Positions 51,354 through 61,436 are shown, numbered from the stretch's first letter. The stretch is 64,000 nucleotides of DNA from Paracoccus methylovorus (GCF_016919705.1 NZ_CP070371.1:959501-1023500), one strand, 5' to 3'. The notes: generated from the sequence alone by a model not told the origin. A program made the numbers and translations.

Positions 51354-52204
51354 GGTCAGGACCCATTGATTTCAGCCGCGCGGCATGATTCAGGCTCCGC
51401 AAGGAGACTGGATCATGAGCAACCTTTTCTGGCTGACGGATGCGCAGATGGCCCGCCTTCAGCCGTTTTTCCCGAAGAGCCACGGCAAGCCGCGCGTCGA
51501 TGACCGGCGTGTTCTCAGCGGCATTATCTTCATCAATCGCAATGGCTTGCGGTGGTGCGATGCGCCCAAGGAGTATGGTCCACCGAAGACCCTCTATAAT
51601 CGTTGGAAGCGCTGGGGCGAGAAAGGCGTCTTCGCCCGGATGATGGAAGGCCTGGCCTCCGAGGCGGCCGTTCCGAAGACGGTGATGATAGACGCGACCT
51701 ATCTGAAGGCGCATCGCACGGCCTCCAGCCTGCGGGCGAAAAAAGGGGGCCCGGCGACCAGAGGGGCCGCCTGATCGGCCGCACCAAAGGCGGCATGAAC
51801 ACCAAACTGCACGCCGTCACCGACGCTGATGGGCGGCCGATCCGGTTCTTCATGACTGCAGGTCAGGTGAGCGACTACAGCGGTGCTGCGGCCCTGTTGG
51901 GCAGCTTGCCGGCGGCAGAATGGCTGCTGGGCGACCGTGGCTATGATGCCGATTGGTTCAGAGATGCGTTGAAAGACAAGGGGATTAAGCCCTGCATACC
52001 GGGACGGAAGTCCCGTGGAAAACCCGTCAAGTATGACAAGCGCCGCTACAAACGCCGCAACCGGATCGAGATCATGTTCGGGCGGCTGAAGGACTGGCGA
52101 CGGGTCGCAACCCGTTACGACAGATGCCCGAAGGTCTTCCTCTCAGCCATCGCCCTCGCCGCAACCGTCATGTTCTGGCTATGAATCGAGAACGAGTCCT
52201 GACC
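51354..52204 (+). mobile_element. IS5-family insertion sequence inside a Hint-domain gene
   Basis: The ends GGTCAGGACCC (left) and GAGTCCTGACC (right) are imperfect inverted repeats. CTGG is present directly outside both ends (51350-51353 and 52205-52208) as a 4-bp target duplication. The element is 851 bp with one frameshifted transposase gene. It differs in ends and transposase from the IS at 12940-13790, so these are two different elements. Confidence 0.88.
51415..52184 (+). CDS. IS5-family transposase made by -1 frameshift
   Basis: The first frame (51415-51774) encodes the N-terminal part FWLTDAQMARLQPFFPKSHGKPRVDDRRVLSGI and reaches TVMIDATYLKAHRTA. The second frame, -1 relative, continues from about 51741 to 52184. 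It has RLIGRTKGGMNTKLHAV, LLGDRGYDAD and RNRIEIMFGRLKDWRRVATRYD, completing the DDE core. The two meet at an A6G5 tract (51739-51749), a classic slippage site. AAGGAG precedes the ATG. The stop TGA overlaps an ATG for the downstream Hint fragment (ATGA). Confidence 0.87.
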
Positions 52205-53212
52205 CTGGTCAAGGTCAGCGGCATCGACACCAACCTCGACGGCACCATCGGGGTTAATGACGGGCTGCTTGGCCTGTTGTCGGAACCTATCCGCCACGAT
52301 GCAGACGGCAACGGAAGCTCTGAAACCTATAAGGTCGATTCCACATTTATCGTCCACAACACCGCAGTAACCTTTCGCAACCCGGACGGCAGCCTTGAGA
52401 CCCTGCACCTGCCGGTCCGAATCATGCAGGACACGGTCGGCAATACGTTTCTCATGCCCCCACCCAAGGACGCATCGGCAGCCGAGGTCGAGGCGATCAC
52501 CGGCCGGCCCATCGTCACGGTCGAATTCCCGACCAACTGGCTGAATTACGATCTTTGTCACGACCGCATCTTTACCGACAGGCACTGCTTCAATTGCTTT
52601 GCGCGCGGAACCCTGATCGAAACCGGGCATGGCGCGGTTCCAATCGAGGAACTGGCACCCGGCATGTTGGTCATGACGCGCGACCACGGATTGCAGCCGG
52701 TCCGCTGGATCGGCTCGCGCTTCGTGGATGCCGAGGTGCTTGAGGCCAACCCGAACCTGCGGCCAATCCGGATTGCCGCCAGCGCGCTTGGCAAGGACTG
52801 TCCCCGGCGCGACCTGATCGTCTCGCCACAGCACCGTATCCTGGTACGTTCGAAAATCGCGCAAAAGATGTTCGGCGCGTCCGAGGTTCTGGTCGCGGCC
52901 AAGCAGCTTTTACAGATCACCGGTATCGATATTGCCGAGGATTTGCCGGAGGTTGAGTATTTCCACATTCTTTTCGACCAGCATGAAATCGTGCTTTCCG
53001 AAGGCGCCGAAACGGAATCGCTTTATACAGGTCCAGAGGCGCTCAAATCCGTGGGTCGTCCCGCCTTGGTGGAAATATTCGCGCTTTTCCCGGAACTGCG
53101 CGAACGACCGCAATACGAATTGCCGCCGGGTGCGCGACTGTTGGCCTCGGGCCGGATGGGCCGCAAACTGGCGGTGCGCCACGCCCAGCATCGAAAAGCT
53201 CTGGTGCAGTAA
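52181..53212 (+). pseudogene. 3' part of the interrupted Hint-domain protein gene
   Basis: This fragment encodes the Hedgehog/intein (Hint) domain. It starts at CFARGTLIETGHGAVPIEELAPGMLVMTRDHG (the catalytic cysteine of the family) and includes the later block DLIVSPQHRILV. Upstream is a calcium-loop-like DTNLDGTIGVND segment. The true host sequence begins at 52205. The IS end supplies an in-frame ATG at 52181 that overlaps the transposase stop, so a 343-residue product starting MNRERVLT could still be made. Such Hint proteins in Rhodobacteraceae are often linked to secreted proteins; whether this fragment works without its N terminus is unknown. Confidence 0.75.
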
Positions 53213-53400
53213 GCGCCTGCCCCCGGCAGGCATTCAGGGTCGGCCTTTGGCCGGCCCTTACTTGCAGGGACCACCATATAGTATCGCATATGGCCTATTG
53301 GGCCCGACAGAAATTCATTCAGGGGAAATTCGCGGGCGCCATCGCGTCTAATGCCGCGTCGCGCAGGCGCCGAAACCGCTTCTTGGCTCCGCCCGCCCGA

Positions 53401-53435
53401 AGGTGAAAATGTCCAGCCATGAAAATCCGGCTGGA
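53401..53435 (-). terminator. Weak terminator downstream of gapR
   Basis: TCCAGCC/GGCTGGA (53412-53418 with 53429-53435) lies 11 bp beyond the gapR stop and is followed on the minus strand by CATTTTC. The stem is short and the T run is interrupted. Confidence 0.45.
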
Positions 53436-53445
53436 CCGTTTCCTT

Positions 53446-53709
53446 TCAGGCCATGCCCAAGGCGGCCTTGTACATATCCAGAATGGCCTCGTGCTCGGCC
53501 ACCTCGTCACGATCCTTTTTCCTAAGGCTGACGATCGCCCTCAGGGCCTTCTGATCGTAGCCGCGCCCCTTGCTTTCGGCATAGACCTCTTTGATCTGCT
53601 CCGAGATGTCTTTCTTTTCCTGTTCCAGGCGTTCGATACGCTCCACGAACTGCCGAAGCTCGCCTGCGGCGACGCTATAGTCAGAACCGGTATTTTCATC
53701 AGTGCTCAT
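53446..53709 (-). CDS. gapR: GapR-like nucleoid protein (DUF2312)
   Basis: The 87-residue, mostly helical protein has the DUF2312 pattern LRQFVERIERLEQEKKDISEQIKEVYAESKGRGYD followed by ALRAIVSLRKKDR and a C-terminal helix. In Caulobacter, GapR is a DNA clamp that binds overtwisted AT-rich DNA ahead of replication and transcription. The start at 53709 has GGGGGAAAG upstream and fits the family length. Confidence 0.88.
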   Translation of the reverse strand: MSTDENTGSDYSVAAGELRQFVERIERLEQEKKDISEQIKEVYAESKGRGYDQKALRAIVSLRKKDRDEVAEHEAILDMYKAALGMA

Positions 53710-53945
53710 GATCTTTCCCCCAAGAAGGCAAAAGTGTTTTCCAATACTCACGCCTCGGAACGACTGTTCTTGGCCAAGCCCCTGTTCGATCGCCCAGACA
53801 GCAGGTTGCGCGGCCCTGAGACCGCGCCCGAAACGGCGCGTGAACCTCGCCCGCCGGCCATGCCTGTGCATCGGCGGCGGGTCTAGGCGGTCTTGCGGCC
53901 GGGTGCAATCGCCGCTAGGCCGTCGCGGGCAAACGGAGACGGGGC

Positions 53946-54173
53946 ATGACGATCTGGGATGGGCTGATCTGGGGCGGCGCGGCGTTGACGGCGCTGGGGC
54001 TTGTGGGGCTGGTATGGTGCATCGTGACCGCGGCGCGGGCCAAGGCGCGGATCACCGACGACGCCCAGATGCGCGAGGCGATGCGCAAGGTCGTGGCGGT
54101 GAACATGGCGGCGTTGGCCGCCTCGATGCTGGGGCTGATGCTGGTGGTCCTGGGCATCATGCTGGGCAAGTGA
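53946..54173 (+). CDS. Small membrane protein upstream of dtd
   Basis: The 75-residue protein has two hydrophobic helices (about residues 5-28 and 50-73) joined by a charged loop ([18 protein letters not shown]). GGAGAC lies about 8 bp upstream. Its stop is 1 bp before the dtd start, so the two are probably co-translated. I do not recognise a family; it has no enzymatic motif. Confidence 0.6.
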   Translation: MTIWDGLIWGGAALTALGLVGLVWCIVTAARAKARITDDAQMREAMRKVVAVNMAALAASMLGLMLVVLGIMLGK

Positions 54174-54174
54174 C

Positions 54175-54624
54175 ATGCGGGCGCTGATCCAACGGGTCTC
54201 GACGGCCGAGGTCACGGTCGAAGGCCGCAGCATCGGCAGCATCGGACCGGGGCTGTTGGTGCTGGTCTGCGCCATGCGCGGCGATCCCGACGATGCGGCC
54301 GAAAAACTGGCCGCCCGGATCGCGAAACTGCGCATTTTTCGCGACGAAGCGGATAAAATGAACCGCTCGGTCCAGGATATCGGTGGCGCAGTGCTGGTGG
54401 TCAGCCAGTTCACGCTCGCCGCCGATACCCGCACCGGAAACCGGCCCGGCTTTTCGACCGCCGAGGCGCCCGAACGCGGCGAGGCCCTGTATCTGCGCTT
54501 TGCTGAATCGCTGCGCGAATTGGGCCTTCCGGTCGAGACAGGGGCATTCGGGGCCGATATGAAAGTGTCTCTGGTCAACGACGGGCCGGTAACGATCTGG
54601 ATGGATTCCGCCGATCGCGCTTGA
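54175..54624 (+). CDS. dtd: D-aminoacyl-tRNA deacylase
   Basis: The 149-residue DTD-fold protein has the start [15 protein letters not shown], the SQFTLAADT motif and the GPVT motif ([11 protein letters not shown]) that together form the active site across the dimer. It removes D-amino acids wrongly attached to tRNA. Its start is 1 bp after the preceding small-protein stop. Confidence 0.93.
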   Translation: MRALIQRVSTAEVTVEGRSIGSIGPGLLVLVCAMRGDPDDAAEKLAARIAKLRIFRDEADKMNRSVQDIGGAVLVVSQFTLAADTRTGNRPGFSTAEAPERGEALYLRFAESLRELGLPVETGAFGADMKVSLVNDGPVTIWMDSADRA

Positions 54625-54843
54625 CTTTCGTCGGCCCAGCCCTCATTTGCGACAAGTTGCCGCCCGCTGCCGCGTGAGTAGCCGGCGCGTTTCGCGTCAG
54701 GTCGACAACGATTTTCCAGTTTCCCATTCACGCGGGGAGGCTGCGGGCATTACCGTATCACGCCCGCCCCTCGCAACTGCCGCGCGATCTGCGCGGCCCC
54801 TGCCATGCACGCCGATACGCGGGCGACCTGGCCGAAAGACGAC

Positions 54844-56253
54844 ATGACGAACGAGACCACCCGCCCGAGCCGTTCGGGAAATTTCCGCACCCAACAAGGC
54901 GGCAAGCCGCGCTTTCACAGCGACAAGCCCAAGCCCAACACCAGTCACCGCCGGATGCGCGCCGAGCCGGAAGAAAAATTCATCCGCCGTGCGATCCCGG
55001 ATATCGACACCCCTTTTACCCGCATGGGGATCGACCCGCGCGTGGCGATCAACCTGGAGGGGTTGGGCATCGAGACCCCCTCGCCCATCCAGGAAAAATC
55101 CATCCCGGCCATCGTTGCCGGTCGCGATCTTCTGGGCCTTGCCCAGACCGGCACCGGCAAGACGGCGGCCTTCGGCCTGCCCATGCTGACCCGGCTGCTG
55201 AACATCGGCCGCAAGCCCGAGCCCAAAACCTGCCGCGCGTTGATTCTGGCGCCGACGCGTGAGCTTGCGACCCAGATCGCCGAGAACATCGACAATTACG
55301 CCGTCGGCACGCCGATCCGGCAATTCCGCGTCGTGGGCGGCGCCTCGATCAACGTGCAGGTCATGCGGATGGAACGCGGCGTGGATGTGCTGATCGCCAC
55401 TCCGGGCCGGCTGATGGACCTGATCGAACGCGGCGCGATCGACCTGTCGCAAACGAAATATCTGGTGCTGGACGAGGCTGACCAGATGCTGGACATCGGT
55501 TTCATCCATACCCTGCGCCGTATCGCCAAGATGCTGCCGCGCGAACGGCAGACGCTGCTGTTCTCGGCCACCATGCCGAAGCTGATGGCGGAGCTGGCGG
55601 ACAGCTATCTGAACGACCCGCTGCGCGTGGCGGTAAACCCGCCCGGTCAGGCCGCGGAAAAGATCGATCAAGGCGTGCATTTCGTTAATCAGGGTGACAA
55701 GGCAACGCTGCTGGCCGAGTATCTGTCCAAACATACGGACGAGCTTGCCATCGTCTTCGGCCGCACCAAGCACGGCTCGGAAAAGCTGTCGAAGCTGTTG
55801 GAGAAATGGGGCTTCAAGGTCGCCGCGATCCACGGCAACAAAAGCCAGGGCCAGCGCGAGCGGGCACTGAGCAGCTTCCGCGCCGGGGATACCAAGGTGC
55901 TAGTTGCCACGGACGTGGCGGCGCGGGGCCTCGACATCCCGCAGGTCGCGCATATCTATAACTACGATTTGCCGAACGTTGCGGAAAACTATGTCCACCG
56001 TATCGGTCGCACCGCGCGCGCCGGACGTGATGGCCGGGCCATCGCCTTCTGTTCGCCCACAGAAATCGGCGAGTTGCGCGCAATCGAAAAGGCGATGAAG
56101 GCCAAGATCCCGGTTGTCGGCGGCGAGGAGCCCTTCGAGGTGGCCAAGATCCGCGAGCGCGGCGGCCCAGCCGGTCGCGGCGCTGCCCAGCCCGCGCGCA
56201 AGCGCCCGGCACGACGGCCCTCGCGTGCGCCGAAAACCGCGCAGCCGGCCTGA
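54844..56253 (+). CDS. rhlE: DEAD-box RNA helicase (RhlE-like)
   Basis: The helicase core has all motifs in order: AQTGTGKTAAF (I), APTRELATQ (Ia), TPGRLMD (Ib), LDEADQML (II), SATMP (III), ATDVAARGLDIP (V) and HRIGRTARAG (VI). A basic, alanine/proline-rich C-terminal tail follows. It unwinds RNA duplexes in ribosome assembly or RNA decay. The start at 54844 (MTNETT, 469 residues) is preferred, although its ribosome binding site is weak. An in-frame ATG at 54805 would add 13 residues. Confidence 0.88.
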   Translation: MTNETTRPSRSGNFRTQQGGKPRFHSDKPKPNTSHRRMRAEPEEKFIRRAIPDIDTPFTRMGIDPRVAINLEGLGIETPSPIQEKSIPAIVAGRDLLGLAQTGTGKTAAFGLPMLTRLLNIGRKPEPKTCRALILAPTRELATQIAENIDNYAVGTPIRQFRVVGGASINVQVMRMERGVDVLIATPGRLMDLIERGAIDLSQTKYLVLDEADQMLDIGFIHTLRRIAKMLPRERQTLLFSATMPKLMAELADSYLNDPLRVAVNPPGQAAEKIDQGVHFVNQGDKATLLAEYLSKHTDELAIVFGRTKHGSEKLSKLLEKWGFKVAAIHGNKSQGQRERALSSFRAGDTKVLVATDVAARGLDIPQVAHIYNYDLPNVAENYVHRIGRTARAGRDGRAIAFCSPTEIGELRAIEKAMKAKIPVVGGEEPFEVAKIRERGGPAGRGAAQPARKRPARRPSRAPKTAQPA

Positions 56254-56500
56254 TACCGACGCAAACGTGAGCCGCCGCCCCTTCGCGGCGGCTTGCCACC
56301 TTTCGGACCGCGTGGCTATTTGCCCGCATGACCAAATTTTACTTTCATTCCCCAAAGATAAGCGCCGGCAAGAGCGGGCTTTTGTGGCAAACACCCGTTG
56401 AAGGTGGTGAACGTGGCATTGCCGCGCCGGCTTCGGTTCAGATCGCCAGTCATATTCCTCTGCGCCGGTGCGATGGGTGCGTAGCGACGCGAGAAAACCT

Positions 56501-57709
56501 ATGAAGGCGGTGAATACCCCCCGCGCCTATGGTTGGGTCGCGCGCTTTTTCCACTGGACCGTCGCCGTCCTGATCCTTGCCGCCATCGCCATCGGGCTTT
56601 ACGCAGGCGGCCTGCCGCAAGGTGGGCAATCCCAGATGGAGGCGATTTTCGCCGCTTATTCGGTGCATAAGACCTTGGGCATGGTGGCGCTGATTCTTGT
56701 CGCGTTGCGGCTGCTTTGGACGCTGACCCAGACAAAACCGCGCCCCCTGCATCCCCAGCGCCGGCTGGAGAATCTTGCCGCCGAGGTCATGCATGGGGCG
56801 CTGTGGATCGGCATGATCGTGATGCCATTAAGCGGCTGGCTGCTGCATTCGGCGGCGCCCGGCGGTTTTGCCCGCATCCTCTGGCCGTTTGGCCAGCGCC
56901 TGCCTTTTATCCCCGAGGATGCCGCTTTGTCCGGGCGTTTCGCGGATTTTCACGAGGCCGGCTGGTGGCTGTTGGCCGGGCTGGTCGTCCTGCATGTCGC
57001 CGGAGCGCTGAAACATGCGATCATCGACCGCGATGGCGCGATGAGCCGCATGGCCGGCAATCCCGACCGCGCGCCCGAACCACCTTCGGCTATGACCGGC
57101 ATCATGTCGCATGTGTTGGCCGCGGTCGCAGCCTGCACAATCTGGGTGGGAGCGGCGTTCCTGCCAGGCGGGTCACCGGTGCAGGAAAACGCGCCCACAA
57201 TCGCCGTATTGCCTCAAGATCCCGGCACCTCGGGTTGGATAGTGGAACAAGGGGTGCTGAATATCGAGGTCACGCAGGCCGGCAATGCGGTCACGGGGCA
57301 GTTCGACCAATGGCAGGCGGACATCGCCTATGATCCTGAAAACCGCTCGGGCCGGGTGACGGTGATCGTCGATATCGCCTCGCTTACGCTGGGCGCGGTT
57401 GGCGACGCGGCCAAGGGGCCGGATTTCCTGAACGCCGCCACCCATCCGACCGCGCGTTTCGAGGCCGATATCCTGCCCCCCGCGGCGCAAGGCGAACCCC
57501 ATGTCGCCCATGGTCTTCTGACCATCGCCGGGCAGACCGTCGAAGCGGACCTGCCCTTTGAGTTGACCCTTGAAGGCAATCTGGCGCGCGCCACCGGCCG
57601 GATGGGGGTGGACCGTCGCGACTTTGCGATCGGAGCGAATTATACCGATGAAAGCACGGTGGGCTTTTCCGTCGTAATCGGTTTCGATCTCACCGCCAAT
57701 CGTCAGTAA
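56501..57709 (+). CDS. Cytochrome b561-YceI fusion protein
   Basis: The 402-residue protein joins two domains. Residues ~1-180 form a four-helix cytochrome b561-type domain with haem-ligand histidines in FFHWTVAVL, VHKTLGMVAL, VMHGALW and VLHVAGALKH. After a linker and another hydrophobic segment, residues ~225-400 form a periplasmic YceI lipocalin-like domain (ending GFSVVIGFDL). YceI proteins bind isoprenoid or quinone-like lipids, so the fusion suggests a lipid-bound redox partner for the b-type haems at the membrane. The start at 56501 follows GAGAAA. A terminator follows. Confidence 0.85.
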   Translation: MKAVNTPRAYGWVARFFHWTVAVLILAAIAIGLYAGGLPQGGQSQMEAIFAAYSVHKTLGMVALILVALRLLWTLTQTKPRPLHPQRRLENLAAEVMHGALWIGMIVMPLSGWLLHSAAPGGFARILWPFGQRLPFIPEDAALSGRFADFHEAGWWLLAGLVVLHVAGALKHAIIDRDGAMSRMAGNPDRAPEPPSAMTGIMSHVLAAVAACTIWVGAAFLPGGSPVQENAPTIAVLPQDPGTSGWIVEQGVLNIEVTQAGNAVTGQFDQWQADIAYDPENRSGRVTVIVDIASLTLGAVGDAAKGPDFLNAATHPTARFEADILPPAAQGEPHVAHGLLTIAGQTVEADLPFELTLEGNLARATGRMGVDRRDFAIGANYTDESTVGFSVVIGFDLTANRQ

Positions 57710-57712
57710 GGC

Positions 57713-57745
57713 AAAAGGGCCGCCTTGACAGGCGGTCCTTTTTCT
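57713..57745 (+). terminator. Rho-independent terminator of the b561-YceI gene
   Basis: AAAGGGCCGCC/GGCGGTCCTTT has one G-U pair and a 6-nt loop and is followed by T residues. It lies between convergent genes; the A-rich left side may let it also serve ndk. Confidence 0.8.
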
Positions 57746-57775
57746 TTGGGTATTTTGGCAACGAAGAAATCGAAC

Positions 57776-58198
57776 TCAGCCGACCAGTTCAAGGCCCGAG
57801 AAGTAGAAGGCGATTTCTTCCTTGGCGGTTTCCGGCGCGTCCGAGCCATGGACCGAGTTCTCACCCACGGAAAGCGCGAATTCCTTGCGGATGGTGCCCT
57901 CATCGGCCTGGGCGGGGTTGGTGGCGCCCATGACTTCGCGGTTCTTGGCAATGGCGTTTTCGCCTTCGAGCACCTGCACGACGACCGGGCCCGAGGCCAT
58001 GAAATCGACCAGTTCGCCGTAGAAGGGGCGATCTTTGTGGACGATGTAGAACTGGCCAGCCTGGGCGGGCGACAGCCAGATGCGCTTTTGCGCGACGATG
58101 CGCAGGCCGGCATCCTCGAACTTGGCATTGATCTTGCCGGTCAGGTTGCGCTTGGTGGCGTCGGGTTTGATGATCGAAAGGGTGCGTTCGATGGCCAT
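57776..58198 (-). CDS. ndk: Nucleoside-diphosphate kinase
   Basis: The 140-residue enzyme starts [18 protein letters not shown] and carries the active-site region around the phosphorylated histidine ([12 protein letters not shown], about residue 117). It balances nucleoside triphosphate pools. The start at 58198 has AAAGGACG upstream and gives the exact family length. Confidence 0.96.
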   Translation of the reverse strand: MAIERTLSIIKPDATKRNLTGKINAKFEDAGLRIVAQKRIWLSPAQAGQFYIVHKDRPFYGELVDFMASGPVVVQVLEGENAIAKNREVMGATNPAQADEGTIRKEFALSVGENSVHGSDAPETAKEEIAFYFSGLELVG

Positions 58199-58325
58199 GT
58201 GGTCGTCCTTTTTCATGTTCCGGCCGCAATGGCCAGGAAATCCGCGCCCGGTTAGCACGGGCGCGGGCGCTTGAAAAGCGGCGGCGGCATTGACGCCCGC
58301 CCCGGCTTGCGCCATGCGGGGCGGC

Positions 58326-60173
58326 ATGCTGCGCATTGATGACATATCCTATTCCATCGCCGGTCGGCCGCTGTTCGAACATGCCTCGGCCACCATTCCC
58401 GCCGGACACAAGGTCGGGCTGGTCGGCCCGAACGGTGCCGGCAAGACGACGCTGTTCAGGCTGATCCGGGGCGAGCTTTCGCTGGACGGAGGCGCCATCA
58501 GCGTGCCCTCGCGCACCCGCATCGGCGGGGTGGCGCAAGAGGCGCCGGGCACGGCGACCTCGGTGCTGGACACGGTGCTTGCCGCCGATACCGAGCGCGC
58601 CTGCCTGATGGCCGAGGCCGAAAGCGCCGCCGATCCGGCACGCATCGCCGATATCCAGACCCGTCTGGCCGATATCGACGCCTGGTCGGCCGAGGCACGG
58701 GCCGCCACCATTCTGAAGGGGCTTGGCTTTTCGACCGAGGATCAGGCACGGCCGACCAGCGATTATTCCGGCGGCTGGCGCATGCGCGTTGCTTTGGCGG
58801 GTGTATTGTTTTCCCAGCCCGACCTGCTGCTGCTGGACGAGCCGACGAACTATCTGGATCTTGAGGGCGCGCTATGGCTGGAAAGCTATCTGGCGAAATA
58901 TCCCCATACCGTCATCGTCATCAGCCATGACCGCGATCTGCTGAACCGCGCCGTCGGCCATATCCTGCATCTGGAGGATCGCAGGCTGGTGCTGTATTCC
59001 GGCGGCTATGACATCTTTGCCCGGACCCGTGCCGAGAAGCGCGCCTTGCAGGCCGCCGAGGCCAAGAAGCAGGAAACCCGTCGGGCACATCTGCAAAGTT
59101 TTGTCGATCGGTTCCGGGCCAAGGCGACCAAGGCCCGGCAGGCGCAGGCCCGTGTCAAGATGCTGGAACGCATGGAACCGATCACCGCCCCCGAAGAGGC
59201 AAAGTTCCATCGGTTCAGCTTTCCTCAGCCGGACCAGTTGTCGCCGCCCATCGTTTCGCTGGACGGGGTCTCGGTCGGCTACGACGGGCGCGCGGTCCTG
59301 CACCGGCTGAACCTGCGCATCGATCAGGACGACCGCATCGCGCTGTTGGGCCGCAACGGACAGGGCAAGTCGACACTTTCCAAACTGCTTGCCGAGCGGC
59401 TGGAGCCGATGGAGGGGCGCACCAACCGCTCGGGCAAGCTGCGCATCGGCTATTTCGCCCAGCATCAGGTCGATGAGTTGGAACTGGGCGACACGCCGCT
59501 GGATCACGTCCGCAGGCTGCGCCCGGACGAGCCGCCCGCCAGGCTGCGCGCCAGGCTGGCCGGTTTCGGATTGATGGAGGGGCAGGCCGAAACCAGGGTC
59601 GGCCAGCTTTCCGGCGGGCAGAAGGCGCGGCTCTCGCTGCTGCTTGCCACCATAGACGCGCCGCATCTGCTGATTCTGGACGAACCGACAAACCATCTGG
59701 ACATCGAATCCCGCGAGGCGCTGACCCTGGCGCTGAACGACTATACCGGGGCCGTGGTTCTGGTCAGCCATGACATGCATCTGCTGAACCTGGTGGCCGA
59801 CCGGTTGTGGCTGGTCGATCAGGGTGGGGTCAGCCCATGGCAGGGTGATCTGGACGACTATCGCCGGATGCTTCTGACCGGCGAGGACAAGCCCGAGCCG
59901 AAAACCGAGCCAAAGCCGGCCCCGAAACGCGCCCCCCGCGAAAAGGTTCTGGAGTTGCGCGCCGAGGCCCGGCGGGCCGAGGAACGGGTCGAAAAGCTGA
60001 CCGCCATGCTGGGCAAGCTTGATACGATCATGGCCGATCCCTCGACCTATGACGATGCGCTGAAAGCCGAGCAATTGGGGCGCAAGCACGCCGAGGCCAG
60101 CGAGGCCATGCTGCGGGCCGAAACGCTGTGGATGGAGGCGCTGGACCGGCTGGAAAAGGCCGAGCGGTCGTGA
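58326..60173 (+). CDS. ABC-F family ATPase
   Basis: The 615-residue soluble protein has two ABC cassettes. The first has [19 protein letters not shown] and [13 protein letters not shown]; the second has [19 protein letters not shown] and [12 protein letters not shown]. They are joined by a charged linker (residues ~230-290), and a Lys/Glu-rich coiled-coil tail follows. The pattern matches the YheS-like group of ABC-F translation factors that act at the ribosome, not membrane transporters. The start at 58326 ([10 protein letters not shown]) begins directly at the first cassette. Confidence 0.9.
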   Translation: MLRIDDISYSIAGRPLFEHASATIPAGHKVGLVGPNGAGKTTLFRLIRGELSLDGGAISVPSRTRIGGVAQEAPGTATSVLDTVLAADTERACLMAEAESAADPARIADIQTRLADIDAWSAEARAATILKGLGFSTEDQARPTSDYSGGWRMRVALAGVLFSQPDLLLLDEPTNYLDLEGALWLESYLAKYPHTVIVISHDRDLLNRAVGHILHLEDRRLVLYSGGYDIFARTRAEKRALQAAEAKKQETRRAHLQSFVDRFRAKATKARQAQARVKMLERMEPITAPEEAKFHRFSFPQPDQLSPPIVSLDGVSVGYDGRAVLHRLNLRIDQDDRIALLGRNGQGKSTLSKLLAERLEPMEGRTNRSGKLRIGYFAQHQVDELELGDTPLDHVRRLRPDEPPARLRARLAGFGLMEGQAETRVGQLSGGQKARLSLLLATIDAPHLLILDEPTNHLDIESREALTLALNDYTGAVVLVSHDMHLLNLVADRLWLVDQGGVSPWQGDLDDYRRMLLTGEDKPEPKTEPKPAPKRAPREKVLELRAEARRAEERVEKLTAMLGKLDTIMADPSTYDDALKAEQLGRKHAEASEAMLRAETLWMEALDRLEKAERS

Positions 60174-60185
60174 GCGCAACAGCCG

Positions 60186-60207
60186 CGGATTATTGTTTAA
60201 TAATCCG
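60186..60207. promoter_or_regulatory. Perfect AT-rich palindrome between the ABC-F gene and the MipA gene
   Basis: CGGATTATT-GTTT-AATAATCCG has 9-bp perfect arms. It lies 13 bp after the ABC-F stop and about 70 bp before the MipA start, and no T run follows. The AT-rich core suggests a protein-binding operator for mipA at least as much as a terminator. Confidence 0.5.
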
Positions 60208-60274
60208 GCAGACTCCGCTTGCCCTGCGCAAGCGTTCTGACGCAGGGTCCCGACCAAATCGATAAGGATTCGCC

Positions 60275-61012
60275 ATGACCCGGATTGCCGCGCTTGCGCT
60301 TCTCGCCGCCACCGCCCTGAGCTCGCCCGCAATGGCGCAGTCGCTGGAGCTGGGCCGCGGGCTGTCGTTCGATGCCGGGCTGGGCGTGAAATACAGCCCG
60401 GAATTCATGGGCTCGGACAATCTGGATGCCTCGCCCTGGTTCATCCTGCGCAGTGCCAATGCCGATCGTGGCAAGCCCGACGGGCTCTCGATCCTGCCCT
60501 CGCTGGACTATGTCGGCAAGCGAGATGCCAGTGACTATGACGATCTACGCGGCATGGATGACATCGACCGTGCTGGCGAGATCGGCATGAAACTGTCCTG
60601 GCGCATGGGCGAATTGACCAGCTATGGCGCCATTCGCAAGGGTTTTGGCGGGCATCACGGCGTGGTCGGCGAACTGGGCGCGAAATACCGCTTCGAGGCG
60701 ACCGACAAGTTGACGCTCTGGACCGGGGCCGAACTGGGTCTGGGCAATCAGGATTTCACCGGCACCTACTTTGGGGTCACATCTGGCGAATCCACTGCCA
60801 GCGGCAAACCTGTCCATGACCCGGACGGCGGCGCCTATATCGCCCGTATCAGCGTCGAGGCGCGCTATGAATTCATGCCCGATACGGCATTGATGGGGCG
60901 GCTGACCTATGGCCGGCTGCTTGGAGATTCGGGAGATTCGCCCTTGGTCGAGACGCGTAGCCAGCCCTCGATCAGCATCGGGGTGGCGCGGCGGCTGAAC
61001 TTCCGCTTCTAA
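60275..61012 (+). CDS. MipA/OmpV family outer-membrane protein
   Basis: The 245-residue protein has a signal peptide ending AMAQS. The family features are a start of the mature barrel GLGVKYSPEFMGSDN and a C-terminal strand ending in aromatic RRLNFRF. MipA of E. coli is a scaffold for peptidoglycan enzymes, and OmpV-like members are porin-like barrels. The exact role here is open. It has its own upstream palindrome and probably its own promoter. Confidence 0.87.
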   Translation: MTRIAALALLAATALSSPAMAQSLELGRGLSFDAGLGVKYSPEFMGSDNLDASPWFILRSANADRGKPDGLSILPSLDYVGKRDASDYDDLRGMDDIDRAGEIGMKLSWRMGELTSYGAIRKGFGGHHGVVGELGAKYRFEATDKLTLWTGAELGLGNQDFTGTYFGVTSGESTASGKPVHDPDGGAYIARISVEARYEFMPDTALMGRLTYGRLLGDSGDSPLVETRSQPSISIGVARRLNFRF

Positions 61013-61076
61013 GCGGCTCTGGACCCCGGATGGCATAAGTCCTATATCTTTGCCAAGATTTTACAGGACACGCCGT

Positions 61077-61436
61077 ATGAGCACCGAAAACCTCACGGAA
61101 GGCGATCCGCTGATCGCCCCCTCGACAACCGATCATCCCCTTTACGAAAGCGTGGTCGAAGCCTGCAAAACGGTCTACGACCCCGAAATTCCGGTCAACA
61201 TCTTTGATCTGGGCCTGATCTATACCATTGATATCAGCGATGAAAACTCCGTGCGCATCATCATGACCCTGACCGCGCCGGGATGCCCGGTCGCAGGCGA
61301 GATGCCCGGCTGGGTCGCCGATGCGGTCGAGCCGCTGCCCGGGATCAAGCAGGTCGATGTCGAGATGACCTTCCAGCCGCAATGGGGCATGGATATGATG
61401 TCCGAAGAGGCCCGCTTGGAGCTTGGCTTCATTTGA
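61077..61436 (+). CDS. SufT-like iron-sulfur assembly protein (DUF59/MIP18 family)
   Basis: The 119-residue protein has the MIP18 signature DPEIPVNIFDLGLIY and the conserved cysteine in TLTAPGCPVAGEMP. SufT and related DUF59 proteins help deliver iron-sulfur clusters to target enzymes. The start at 61077 has AGGA upstream. The stop overlaps the TTG start of the acetyltransferase gene. No other suf gene is nearby. Confidence 0.9.
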   Translation: MSTENLTEGDPLIAPSTTDHPLYESVVEACKTVYDPEIPVNIFDLGLIYTIDISDENSVRIIMTLTAPGCPVAGEMPGWVADAVEPLPGIKQVDVEMTFQPQWGMDMMSEEARLELGFI

